Assembly: GCF_001039355.2 (NCBI RefSeq)
Contig: NW_019775573.1
Span: 241,748-302,523 of the forward strand
Length of the DNA stretch: 60,776 nt
Direction: 5' to 3'
Source: Lingula anatina
Taxonomy: Eukaryota; Brachiopoda; Lingulata; Lingulida; Lingulidae
A program made the position numbers and the translations under genes. Below are positions 51,201 through 60,776 of the stretch, piece after piece (position 1 is the first letter of the stretch; each line of letters begins with the position of its first letter). The notes under the pieces were generated by a model, which did no database searches, was not told the origin of the DNA, and saw only the letters and a list, made by a program, of their open reading frames with translations.

Positions 51201-52197
51201 TGTACAGAGAGGAGCATTAATGCAGTAGATTAGCAGCATGATAGAAGCATGTTTCAAATATGCTAATTAGCTCCCACATCGAAGCAGATTTGAAGCATGT
51301 TTGCAGTATGATTGAAGTAGTCTACTGCGGTTTGCAGTATGATTGCAGTAGTCTACTGCGCTGGTGTATCTACTGCGTTTTCTTGCGGGTAGTGGACTAA
51401 TCTACCTGGCGTAACCATTGCAATACCCTAAAACCAATTATATTTAATATGCAGATCCTAAGTGAGAGGGAAACTTTTTTTACCAAGAGATTAACATAGA
51501 TTGGACTATTGGCCAGCTGAATTGCCCGAAGGCTGGGTGGCTCCATGAGAACCATTCAGAGGGATAGTCAGCATCATTAACAAACAGGCGTATGGGCAAA
51601 ATTGGCTGGGTAAGGCTGACCAAAATAAACTACACCCATAGAGAAGAAGGAAATGGTAATGTGCCTTCCTCTTAGAAAACGTTCCATGATTTTTCAGAGA
51701 TTGTCTGCAACATTTAACAAGAAGAGGGCATGTCAAGTTTCTGAGCAACCGTCAAGAGACGTCTGCACAGTCGCCGTCATTTTGTAAGGAGATCCCCACA
51801 AAGAACCGTTGACAGGACACGTGGGGTGTATTGGCTGTTATAGTGTAGGCGAGCTGGCAGTGGTCAATGGGAAGCTTAACACAGATCCTTACTTTCTCAC
51901 TATACAAAACACTAAAATATGGCTTTATTTTTTATATGTTTAGCTTATTTATGGGTGGTACAATCAGAAAATTCATTACAGAACTTGAGTTAAGAACAGT
52001 CGTTGATGACATGATTTTCTTCATCACTTTACGCATTGCTTTAGGGATGACACTTTTTTTTGGTAGGGGAGTATACTACTTTCTTTCTTGTGATTGATAG
52101 ACGCTTTTTGCAGTGGAATAAAACAACACTTTTGACTTCCTGCGGGGAGATTTTATGGTACACGACAGCTATCAATCTGCTAACTAGTGCTATGAAA

Positions 52198-52235
<38 letters not shown>

Positions 52236-54247
52236 ATTTGTTTGTTTGTTCCCACGTGCGCGCATTCACTTAGTCACGCTCGAGATGGAGTGAATTGTGT
52301 ACAGGAGAGCCACGGTTGAGAAGGATGTGACGGTCTTTCAAAATGCTCAAATCATCTCTAGTGCAATTAGCATTCATATAATGATTTTCTGAAATTTTCT
52401 TCTATAGGCACAGGTATAGTTGATCGCTTCCTTGGGATACCATACGCAAAACCCCCAGTTGGGACTCTTCGATTTGCCAATCCCGAGCGTCATCCTGGAT
52501 GGGGAGAAAGCATTCGACAAGTGAAACAATTCGGTCCTCACTGCCTGCAGCAAAACAGCTCTATTAACCTCTACATCAACCTAGGTCGAACAATCACCAA
52601 CCTCACACGGGCCGAAGATTGTCTGTTTTTGAACGTGTTCGTGCCACGTGGTGTTGACCTTCTACGTGAAAAGGGCGTTCGTCTGGCAATTCTTGTCCAT
52701 TTTCATGCCGGCACGTTCGTGGCAGGAACAGGTGCGACTTTTAATGGAGATATCCTTGCCCTGGAGTCTGATGTCGTCCTCGTCACTTTTAACTACAGAC
52801 TGGGCTTTCTGGGGTTCTTCAGCACGGGGACTGACGAGGCTAGAGGAAATTACGGCCTGTATGACCAACACTGGGCTATTAAATGGGTTCGGGAGAATGC
52901 TGAGGCGTTTGGCGGAGACCCTGATCGCATTACTCTTATTGGTGATGCAGCAGGAGGAGCTTTGGTGGACTATCAGATGATCTCTCCTCTAAATCGTGGT
53001 TTGATACAGGGAGGGATATCAATGAGTGGGTCGAGCTTAACGCCTGGGTATCTGGCCGAATCTTTGAACGTCAGTTTGGAGTTTTCAAAACTGGCCGGAT
53101 GTGATATGCCTGAACCAAGTGAAAGACTCCGCTGTTTACGCAATAAGGACGCTCAGGAATTGGCGGAGATAAGGAAGGAAGGGTTGCCTGGAGGACTCGA
53201 CTGGCGACCAAGTATTGATGGAGTTTTGGTACCAAGACACCCACGAGAGCTACTGGGAGAAAACGTGACATCCGGGCTTCGATATATGGTAGGTAGTTCC
53301 TCCCATGACGGCAGCTTCTTGACATATTCTTTAATAGGGGATCCCCCTACTGTGTCCCAGCAACGCTTGAATCTCGAAACTTTTGCATCAATGCTCTATC
53401 AGTTCAAGGTGAAAAGCGCGGGAAGGGCTGTTGCTAGGTCCTTGTTTCACGAATACGGCCTTATCCAAGACCCCATGGATCCTTTGGATATTTTGACTCA
53501 GAAAGTGCAGCAAAACACTGACATTTTCTTCGGCATGCCAGCAGAGGAGTCGGCGAGGTTGAACGCAGCGGCAGGTGCCACAACGTATAAATACACATTA
53601 TCTGTCCGACTTGGCTATCCATCTTCTTACTTACCTAAGGCTGATTTTGTACAAGCTGAACAATTTGATACCCGCATTCTGTATTTTGGTGTTTTTGAAC
53701 AGCACCCGGATGTATATAATTTGACAGCTGAGGAATTGGAACTTGGAAGAACCATCAGGCGGTATATAGCTAACTTTGTAAAAAATGGGTAAGGGTCAGG
53801 TAACATATCGGAATATTTACTGCAATTGAAATCTTAATGATATTGTTAAATGGAAATACAAAGTACTTGATGCCAATTAAGTTTTAATTGTGCCAATGAC
53901 CATCAACTGTAATTTGATTAGTATAAAAATATCCCTCTACTAAATGACTTGACTACGAAGTCAGAATGTACGATTGTGTATGCTCAGTATCGTATTTCAT
54001 TATTTTGCTAACCAGTCAGCACTCTCATCTTTTCAGTGACCCAAATGTTGGTGACACAGTCAGCGTCCAGTGGCCGCAATATACAGCGTCTTCCAGACAA
54101 TTCATCAACCTGGACACGCCCACCACCGTGGAAACATTCGATAGAGAGCGCCAGTATCTGTTTGCCACCGAGGTTCTTCCGGCTATAGTGGCCGTGGGTC
54201 AAGAGGCTGACAGGGTGGCCGCACGTCCATGTCAACCCGAACCTTGA
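47290..54247 (+). CDS. Secreted cholinesterase/carboxylesterase-like protein, catalytically dead
   Basis: Three exons, 47290-47431, 52408-53788 and 54037-54247, join in phase into 577 residues. Residues 1-23 form a signal peptide (FYILVQIQVVLC core). The type-B esterase fold follows: VDRFLGIPYAKPPVG, EDCLFLNVF (117-125), FNYRLGFLGFF, GNYGLYDQHWAIKWV, AFGGDPDRITLIG. The nucleophile elbow GESAG is GDAAG here, so the catalytic Ser is Ala228. The oxyanion HGG is HFHAG (145-149), and no HGDE-like histidine motif precedes RILYFG. Cys92 and Cys118 fit the first conserved disulfide. No membrane anchor or GPI signal is seen at the C-terminus. By analogy with neuroligin- and glutactin-type relatives it may bind a partner rather than hydrolyse esters; that is inference. 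AATAAA lies at 54936-54941. Intron 1 (4976 bp) holds duplicated remnants of the gene itself. Confidence 0.92.
48044..48216 (+). repeat. (TA)n and (TG)n microsatellites
   Basis: TA repeat at about 48044-48102 and a TG repeat with CG interruptions at about 48167-48216. Between them GCCAAACTATTTCACCCTT repeats a segment at about 47920. Confidence 0.93.
48233..50368 (+). repeat. Segmental duplication, block B (in intron 1)
   Basis: Second copy of block A, about 3.3 kb further on, inside intron 1 of the esterase-like gene. Order and content match block A, including the G run (49614-49628) and the RTE-like remnant. Differences are substitutions and short indels. Confidence 0.92.
48719..48860 (+). 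pseudogene. Decayed last-exon copy of the esterase-like gene (B)
   Basis: Reads VETFDRERQYLFVTEVLPAM and ends near 48853. It lies on the sense strand inside intron 1 and has no usable acceptor in front. It is followed by a second promoter copy at about 48890-49025. Confidence 0.82.
50447..50796 (+). mobile_element. tRNA-derived SINE
   Basis: Begins with a tRNA-like head: an A box in CGGTTAGAGTG (50452-50462) and a B box GGTTCAACCCC (50489-50499) followed by GTCCGGGGAC. A unique body with CGCTTGGCACTCAGCAC follows, and the tail is (ATT)n. It is inserted in block C: left flank ACTACAT, right flank TTACATATTCAATC, while blocks A and B have the uninterrupted ACTACATATTCAATC or near it. A short ACAT target duplication is therefore likely. 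No protein is encoded. Confidence 0.85.
51015..51389. mobile_element. MITE with TA target site and iterated GCAGTAG motifs
   Basis: Ends CCCGCACGAAAATGCAGTAG and CTACTGCGTTTTCTTGCGGG form 20-bp inverted repeats with two mismatches. TA flanks both (51013-51014 and 51390-51391), as for Tc1/mariner-type MITEs. Blocks A and B have the empty site GTTGATTAGTGG. GCAGTA or TACTGC occurs many times inside. A 60-bp internal segment is present twice around an N at 51168, so the true length may be about 61 bp shorter. Confidence 0.82.
51168..51168. other. Assembly ambiguity (N)
   Basis: A single N lies between two identical 60-base copies (51108-51167 and 51169-51228), as expected of an unmerged contig overlap. 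Confidence 0.8.
52199..52234 (+). repeat. (TG)n microsatellite
   Basis: Uninterrupted TG repeats in intron 1 of the esterase-like gene, about 175 bp before exon 2. Confidence 0.97.
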
Positions 54248-54351
54248 TCTAAGGCAATCTGGAGAAGATATTGGACACCCAGGGTCCTCAGGCGTCGGCA
54301 TTTCAACTGGTTGATGAGGCGCGACTAGTGATTTCCAAGCAAACACAGAAC

Positions 54352-54393
54352 TTTTTTTTTTTTTTTTTTTTTTTGGGGGGGGGGGGGGGGGGG
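54352..54393 (+). repeat. Poly(T)-poly(G) tract
   Basis: Twenty-three Ts are followed by 19 Gs about 100 bp after the esterase stop codon, in the presumed 3' UTR. Such a junction is error-prone in sequencing. Confidence 0.9.
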
Positions 54394-55143
54394 TATATAA
54401 ACGTTATGATAATATTATAAAAACGTTCTGTGTTTCCTGGGTTGTACGGATATACTGCATATCCACGAAGTGCATGGTCGGATTTCACCGTAGATTTGTC
54501 TATATTGTCCATGGAAACCGCGCCATAATTGCCGTACATCAGTGCTTTGGCTTTAAACATAAACTTGCCTTTAAACATATGTAAGTGGCTTTATATTAAC
54601 GTGGATGTGCCCAGTTAACGGCTAAGTTAAGTATGTTAACGGCTGTGTCTATATTTTGATGGGTCCAAACTCCAAGGTCAAACATTATAAAATTTAAATA
54701 CCAAATGTTGATTTTTTTATGTAAAAGACATTGGTTAATTGACCGGTATCGGTAGTTTGTAATTGGCTTCAGTTGTAAGTTGGCATCGAAAGTACAGTTG
54801 TTCTACACGGTTAAAGAGACAAAGATTCTTTAATACTGGTTTTTTTGTTTTCCTCTTCTCCATCTTTCTTAATTTTTTCTGTGAAATTATATGTATTGAA
54901 TTATTTTCGGCATTTCTTGTAGCTTGTTTTAAAACAATAAAATATGATAGCTTAGATAAAACTCCAATGTTGTGCATACAATCAAAGATGCATATTAATA
55001 GCGGTAAGTCGAACAGCGAAAACATTTTAGGGAGGTGGGTTGGGTTCGGGGTGTGCCAACGGGGGTTGTGGTAGGAAGGGGCTAAGCAATGTATTAAGCT
55101 TAGCACAGTAGCATATTTATAGATGTGTATAAATTCATAAAGG

Positions 55144-55204
<61 letters not shown>

Positions 55205-55540
55205 CAAAGTCACAGTCACCTCAACCTGTCCATTTATAACAGGGTACCGAGAACTGTCAACTTTATTAACTTAACTCCATCACATTTACAGCAACTTGTT
55301 CATCCTAGTGTTAGCTGACCTTGTAAGGAATTCAGTTTATTGGAATGTATTTCTGAATAACAAGTTAAGTAAATTCACTAGTTCACTAAAGACACAAAAC
55401 AACTGTCACTTTTACTTTAAAACACTTTTTTTATATTTTGATAAATTTAGTTACAGTATTGATAAACAAAGTATCACGTTTTCAATAATTAATATTTTAA
55501 ATTACAATCCATGTCTGCAAGGTTGTGTCAATGACCAAAA
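54394..55540. other. Esterase 3' UTR and intergenic, (TA)n tract
   Basis: AATAAA at 54936-54941 is the likely end of the esterase transcript. A (TA)n tract spans about 55149-55202. No gene recognised. Confidence 0.5.
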
Positions 55541-55687
55541 TACAACGTTGAGTCAACGTCACATTATGACGTTGTTTTGACGTAGCTTGATCAACATTGA
55601 TTTTACGTTGAATTTAGGTAGATCAACGGCAATTCAACGTATCAACCTGTTTTCAACGTTGATCCAACGCAACTATGCCTGCTGGGA
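55541..55687. mobile_element. Truncated element with iterated CAACGTTG motifs
   Basis: CAACGTTG occurs at 55543-55550 and 55654-55661, with many ACGTTG/CAACGT variants between. The right side ends in GCCTGCTGGGA, an end I associate with a repeat common in aquatic animals. The matching TCCCAGCAGGC left end is missing. Confidence 0.45.
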
Positions 55688-56067
55688 GTGGTTTTCGTAC
55701 TGGTCTTCATGCAAAATAACCGTCTTGAAGTAATCTCTTGCTCACGAGGGACCTTGAAACGAGCGTTTAAATGACATTCTGCCACTCTCTTCTGAGGACA
55801 CTGATTGTATTTGTACGACCAACACTCACACTCTAAGGAGAAGGCGATCCTGTCCTCTTGGTGTGATACGCGGATACCCTGGTTGAGGTATTGGAGTAGG
55901 TGCCCCTGATGTAGCATTTCTTTGGAGGACGGTTCCTGATAAATACTGCATTGCCTGGCAATGGCTATCCGTTTCTGGCCATTTTCTCTTGGAGCAAGAA
56001 TCCCATAGTAAGCTGCGTTGCTTAGCTGTCGAACCATATCTTCTCTAATGTAGGCCCTACCTGTCAA
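55642..56067 (-). CDS. Unknown minus-strand frame of about 141 residues
   Basis: Open frame with a possible splice acceptor (CTTGACAG before GTAGGGCC, about 56061). It reads GRAYIREDMVRQLSNAAYYG, then RIAFSLECECWSYKYNQCPQ and CHLNARFKV, a cysteine-containing stretch that looks coding. The C-terminal end runs into the CAACGTTG element, so the real end is probably earlier. It may be part of the Tc1-like element whose end is at 56365 or an exon of an unknown gene. No family recognised. Confidence 0.25.
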   Translation of the reverse strand: MTGRAYIREDMVRQLSNAAYYGILAPRENGQKRIAIARQCSIYQEPSSKEMLHQGHLLQYLNQGIRVSHQEDRIAFSLECECWSYKYNQCPQKRVAECHLNARFKVPREQEITSRRLFCMKTSTKTTPSRHSCVGSTLKTG

Positions 56068-56336
56068 GTTTCAGAGCGATCCCTTTGTTGCTTCTCTAAA
56101 TACACTCCAAAGATAGACCAAACCCATGCGCTTTTATACAAGGGCAGAAATTGCCAAAAAGACCACCCCTCACATTTCTGACCACAGAACATGCAACTGC
56201 ATGCATCATTTGTTTCGAGAGCTGCGTGGTAATTAGGTTACACACCTGGCTACACATGGAGTGATACCTCAGTTTTGGATTTAAAGTAGTTAGAGAGAAA
56301 ATGATTATTTTGTAGAAAATTAACCCGCCAAAAAAT

Positions 56337-56365
56337 AATATTCCATATTAAGTAGTAACCCTGTA
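56337..56365 (-). mobile_element. Tc1-like terminal inverted repeat (opposite end)
   Basis: AATATTCCATATTAAGTAGT followed by AACCCTGTA is the exact inverse of the end at 43476-43504. Sequence to its left (TTTTATACAAGGGCAGAAATTGCC in plus orientation) resembles the 5' leader of Tc1-like elements as I remember them. Confidence 0.6.
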
Positions 56366-57563
56366 TATATGTACACGGACCTTAAAAAATCATGACAAAG
56401 TTTTTATACCTTCAATGACAGCTCATTGTCCTTCTTGCGGTTTTTGTTTTAGCATCTTTGACAACACGGTGCTGATATCTCCACCGCCGCGTTTCTGCCT
56501 TTGTTGCATGTTTTCTTTTTTCTCTTTGTACACACAGAGTAACTGGGGGGCCTGTTTGGCATTCCTCCTGGTTTGTACACACAGAGTAACTGGTCCCTGG
56601 CTGGCATTCCTCCTGGTTTGTACACAGTGCAGGTAAGGGTTCATCATCACTGGAAGAGTATTAAAATATTAAAACAGCCGCAGCAACAACAACAACAACG
56701 AAATAAATTAATAAAAATGGGAAACACGCAATCCATATTACCATACGAAATGCTAACTTCTCCCATTTCAATGCCTTTTTCAGATCTATGGACAATGAAG
56801 GATGACAAAAGAAAAGAAAAGAAAAAATGACAAACGGTAGAGCTTCCAAATTTACAGGCTTGTTTTTAGGGCATTTTGTCCACTTTTTCCTTCACATCGT
56901 TTTAGTTTTCCAAAATCTGTCCTCTGTCAATTTTTTTCATTTACGTTAAATATTTGCAACTGCAAAACAAACACAGACAGCAATGATATAATATTTGTGC
57001 TTACTTAAATTAATCAATTCATTATTAAATGTAAAATATACAGTGCCGCCGGAAATTCCCCTTACCTACCCTGCGGGTCGCTGCGGGTTGTTCAGACGGC
57101 CTGGCTCGGTAACTATGGAAATAACATTGTTATCCATACGCTGTTTGGTTTCTGTTAACAATAGTACCATGCCCTGCCCCGTCGGGTAATTATCGTGACA
57201 TATTTTCTGCTAACAAAAGAGCATACAGGGTAACCCTAGCTCGCTGAGATAAAGATCAAAGCTGAGCGTGGTCGCAATTAAGTGTGCGTCCAAGCGTTAA
57301 TTGACATTTAATGCGCGGTGGCTTCACTCTACTTTGACCACTCTACTCTGATACGGAGATTTTAAGTATAAGAACTTGCCAACAGTGATTTTTAAAAGTC
57401 ACTTTACCAAAAAGATTCGGTAATGAAAGCAACTTTCATGTACATTGTAGCTATGAATTAATAAATGAATTTATGAATTTATAAAAGATCAAATAAAACA
57501 CTACTCGTACTTGTAAATGTAATATTTATTAGGCTTCAAACCGTCTTTGCTATATACATATTA
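56366..57563. other. Intergenic, nothing assigned
   Basis: A short direct repeat around TTTGTACACACAGAGTAACTGG lies at about 56525-56620. AATAAA on the minus strand at 57530-57525 is the likely polyadenylation signal of the BEN gene. Confidence 0.5.
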
Positions 57564-58990
57564 TTAACAAGATTGAAAATTATTTTTATAGTATGACCTT
57601 ATATTTCTATTAGCTTTGTTTATGGATGAAATGCATTTTTTCCAAAAAGACTTGTCAGTTGTTTGAGTGATAAACATTTTGTAGGCCATATCTTTAATAT
57701 AGTTCAGTATATATTTGCATATAGGATCTATCCCATCTACACCTGTAACATTTCTGTCCTTTTGTATTCGTTCATCAATCGTAAACAATCTTCCCATTAA
57801 CTGAACGCAAAAGTTGCCTGGGGAACTGGCCCGTTGTCGAATTTCAAATATTTCTTTATTTGACAAGGCGACGGGTGGCCGGCCAAAAGACTGATTCCTT
57901 GATTCTGTTGGACACAAAGTAGGAAGTGAGTACGTGACCGGCGGTAAAGTTGTACATGTAGACCTCAACGGTAAGGGTGTCGCACAGAGGCTTGGGAAAG
58001 GAGGAGGAGGCGGTGGTGTCACACATGGACTTGGAAATGGAGGCGGCGGCGGCGGTGTCGAAGAAGGGTGTGGTAATGGTAGCGGCAGCGAAGTGACACA
58101 GGGACTGGGGAAAGGCGTCCTGACTGGAGAGGTTGCGGATGGCATAGGTGTAGATTTACTGGTAACTGACGATGGTGCAGTCAGGTTTTCCATAGGGTCT
58201 CCCAGTGACTCGTATGGGTGACGGGTGGAGATGCTGGATAACTGGGGGATGACTGTGCTTTAATCAGGTTTTCTAAATAAAGAAAACCATCTTTCATTTG
58301 GGATTGTAATTCTCTCACCAGCTCCTCCAGTTGAGAATAATTATCCGTCTCGGTTTGAATTCCAACTGATTTGCGGACAGGAGGGGATGTCCGTGCACTT
58401 TCTTTGAAGCAGCCGATTATAACTGGTGCCTGTAATGATAGAAACATAATGAATGTTATGTCAGCTACATTTATCTTCTGCTTTCTGAAAGCAATAGTAC
58501 CTTGAAAAGTTATAGCCTATAACAAATAAACAGCCACAATGTGATATTGAATTTAAACTTACTTCTTTCACAACATTGACTTTGTTTCGTTGGGTTCTTT
58601 TTACTGGGGGCAGCTTTCTGGTCACGTTTACGTTTAGGCGGTGGTTCACTAAGACATTTACCAAGATTTTACAAATAACATTTATCATGGATCATATCAA
58701 TCGTGAGTAGTCAAAAATTTAAGGAATGCATGCTGCAATATTGATATCAAGAAAAAAATGATAAATGGATAGAAAACAACATAAATATCTATATTCACTT
58801 TTAAATCAAACTTACAAATTAAGTTTAAAGAAATGCTTACAGGACCATCCGATGCTCTCATCAAACGCCTAAACGCCTCTATATTCTTTGTTTGTCCATT
58901 TTTCGTGTGATTTATCGTAGAAATAAGGGCGGTCGTCAAAGAAATGTACTACGGTGTCGTTAACGGATTCCTCAGTTTCACCTTTATCTT
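57564..58990 (-). CDS. BEN-domain protein with possible MADF-like first exon, disrupted
   Basis: Three minus-strand exons join in phase: about 58990-58841, 58648-58563, 58429-57564. Exon 1 reads VVHFFDDRPYFYDKSHEKW, close to MADF domains, but meets TAG (58874-58872) shortly after EYRGV, before AFDESIGWS. Exon 2 is basic (TRKLPPVKRTQRNKV). Exon 3 starts APVIIGC and has a short coiled coil (LEELVRELQSQMKDGFLYLE). It then changes frame near a CCCCC run (about 58245) into MENLTAPSSV, a proline-rich linker (PPPPPPFPSPCVT, repeated) and a C-terminal BEN domain (ALSNKEIFEIRQRA through FWKKCISSINKANRNIR). BEN domains bind DNA and recruit repressors in the nucleus. AATAAA 34 bases past the stop supports a real gene end. 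With a stop and a frame change it is either a recent pseudogene or carries sequence errors. The true start is not located. Confidence 0.6.
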
Positions 58991-60776
58991 GACCTCAGTG
59001 GACCTCTCTACTGATCCCTTTAGATGAACTTCCTCATACTGTTTTTTTTTTTACCTCTCTTTTCCTCCCCCCTTTGTTGATTTTAGGAGGTATAATAATA
59101 ATAGTAAAATGTATGAAAAAATACCTGAGATTGAAGATGTGCGTCCCCCTTGTTATTACGACGGGAGTGGTCAAATACGCAGGGCGGCTGCACCGACAAT
59201 TTATCAAAAGCAATGCAGGTAACGGACACCGGGCGTCAGACATGGTAGAAAGGCTCCGTGTGATCACTTTTCAACCGAAAACCGATCTTTCACGACCTGA
59301 CCACAAGATCATGTGAGAGAAATGGCGCGGTGACCGTATGTTGTGTAGTCGTACCGAAAATCTTATACGATTTCATCGCAGGGCGCCCATGGTAAATGTA
59401 ATATAGGCCTAACAGTTGTATTTTATCTAAGAACTTAAATATTTTTTCTCTCTTTCTCTTGATGGGGAGCAACGGGGCATATCTAAGAATGCGTTTTGTT
59501 CTTATTTGAATGACGCGATGGAATAAAAACATTTTATGTTCGGTTGATATTTGATTGGAACATAACAGTCCATACCTGTCGGCACTGAAATTTGTAAAAA
59601 AAAAGGAATTTCTTTAAAAAAACTTTTTATAAAATGATTAATAAAATTTCAATGTTTGACAAACAGTTATCAGGTAAAGAATTGCATCAGCTGTACTACA
59701 ATTCAGTCAGACAAAACCTTTTTTAATCAACTGCTCAAACAAAAATTGTTTGCACTCCTATGTTTCAGTGTCCATCTTTTCGCGTTTATCGAGGGCAGCT
59801 CAGCGGATTGCAGAGGTAGAGGAGATAATCATGGCGTTGGCCTAATTTCCTATGTTATTGGGATATATTTTAAGTGTTGGTGATATTAATTATTCATTTA
59901 TTTATTCTTTTTTTTTTTTTTTTTTTTTTTTTTGCAAAGTTCCAATTAACACACACCCTAATTTTTTTTTAATTCTAACAAAAAAATAAAATTATGGTAT
60001 TGTCTATCAAACATCACAGTCTGAATTACTCCTTTTGAACACTTTACTATATAGAACCAAACATCACAGTCTGAATTACTCCTTTTGAACACTTTACTAT
60101 ATAGAACCATGTCCGCAACTAGCACGAAATTTGAGGTGTCATCCCCCTCATATATTGCCAGTAGATTTTGACACAAACTTGAAGACAATTGGAATACCGA
60201 CATAATATAAGTAGGCAGAAGAGAGTTCTGGATAACAGATAGGCCTACAAGACATATACGGGAACTGAAAAAAGATGGCTGAAGGGAGCGAATAGAAATT
60301 ACTACTTGTTTGAACTCTTAAAATGTTTTGTGATTTAGTCATTCTTTGCTAGTGGTGCACTGGAGGGGGGCCATAACAAGAATGTTATTTAAATTTAGAT
60401 AGCCAACCAAATTCTCATGACATCGTTGTGTATGTTTCAATAACAAATCAAAGAAGCTGCATGAGCAAGGAGGATGTTGTTATAAAAGCAAAAAAATAGA
60501 AAAAGCAGAAAATATATCGAAATAACCCTCAAAATGGCGTCCTTTTTTGTGGAATTTTGACCCTACCTCTATTTAAGAACAGTTTGTTTAGGGTTTGAAT
60601 GGATTATTGAAGCAGGAAATACATCTACTGCAAGAAGATATAATAAACAGAATGTGCAAATTGTTATTTAAATAAAAATTTATTTGAAGTCACTGAAAAA
60701 TGATCACAAAATTAGCTTAACTTACGATACATGCGGTGTCCCACCCCGATGAAAATTTCATCTAATCCTATCTTTC
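58991..60776. other. Intergenic, nothing assigned
   Basis: No supported gene. A poly(T) run lies at 59908-59933, and a 50-bp tandem repeat is listed separately. Confidence 0.5.
60009..60108 (+). repeat. Perfect 50-bp tandem duplication
   Basis: Two adjacent identical copies beginning AAACATCACAGTCTG (60009-60058 and 60059-60108). Confidence 0.95.

Larger units (their letters stand above)
50797..51620 (+). repeat. Segmental duplication, block C (partial, interrupted)
   Basis: Third copy of the left part of blocks A/B (50797-51005 and 51390-51620), interrupted by a MITE at 51015-51389 and preceded by the SINE. Similarity stops near 51620, before the decayed last exon. Confidence 0.88.

Noticed and set aside
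51015-51389. CRISPR-like array from repeated GCAGTAG motifs
   Set aside because: Motifs are short, occur in both orientations and unevenly spaced, in an animal genome, inside clear inverted ends.
57934-58221. Gly-rich plus-strand frame
   Set aside because: It is antisense to the proline-rich linker of the BEN-domain gene.

Overview
The window is nuclear DNA of a bilaterian animal, most likely a marine invertebrate. It has split genes with GT-AG introns of a few hundred bases, AT-rich introns, many microsatellites, foldback DNA elements, a tRNA-derived SINE, RTE-like LINE tails and Tc1-like remnants. All gene calls below come from splicing by eye and from family knowledge. Phylum cannot be settled from the sequence alone.

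Layout. Positions 1-3186 hold a RecQ-like helicase scrap and three families of degenerate tandem repeats. Positions 3187-10950 (minus) carry NELFCD, a subunit of the negative elongation factor that pauses RNA polymerase II. Its exon 12 is present twice beside an assembly N, and its exon 6 lacks one base. A 315-bp head-to-head spacer follows, and 11266-25440 (plus) is a complete 27-exon importin-4 gene (IPO4) with foldback elements in introns. Positions 25441-31100 hold an RTE-like tail, weak exon-like frames and an intact intronless 374-residue minus-strand reading frame of unknown family. Positions 31072-43000 are almost gene-free, with microsatellites, a third foldback element and a minisatellite.

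The second half is the most unusual part. A three-exon gene at 47290-54247 (plus) encodes a secreted cholinesterase/carboxylesterase-fold protein of 577 residues. Its catalytic serine is replaced by alanine, and the oxyanion-hole and histidine motifs are also altered, so it is probably a non-enzymatic member. Around it and inside its 5-kb first intron lie about 2.2-kb duplicated blocks that contain decayed copies of its own last exon joined to copies of its own promoter. The third block was later cut by a SINE and by a TA-flanked MITE. Tc1-like ends in opposite orientation flank the whole locus (43474 and 56365). Positions 57564-58990 (minus) carry a BEN-domain gene with a possible MADF-like first exon; it shows an in-frame stop and a frame change.

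Functional links: NELFCD and IPO4 are housekeeping genes that probably share one bidirectional promoter. The pseudo-esterase and the BEN gene have no evident functional link to them or to each other. Both Ns in the window sit between near-identical sequences, so the duplications next to them should be treated as possible uncollapsed contig overlaps.
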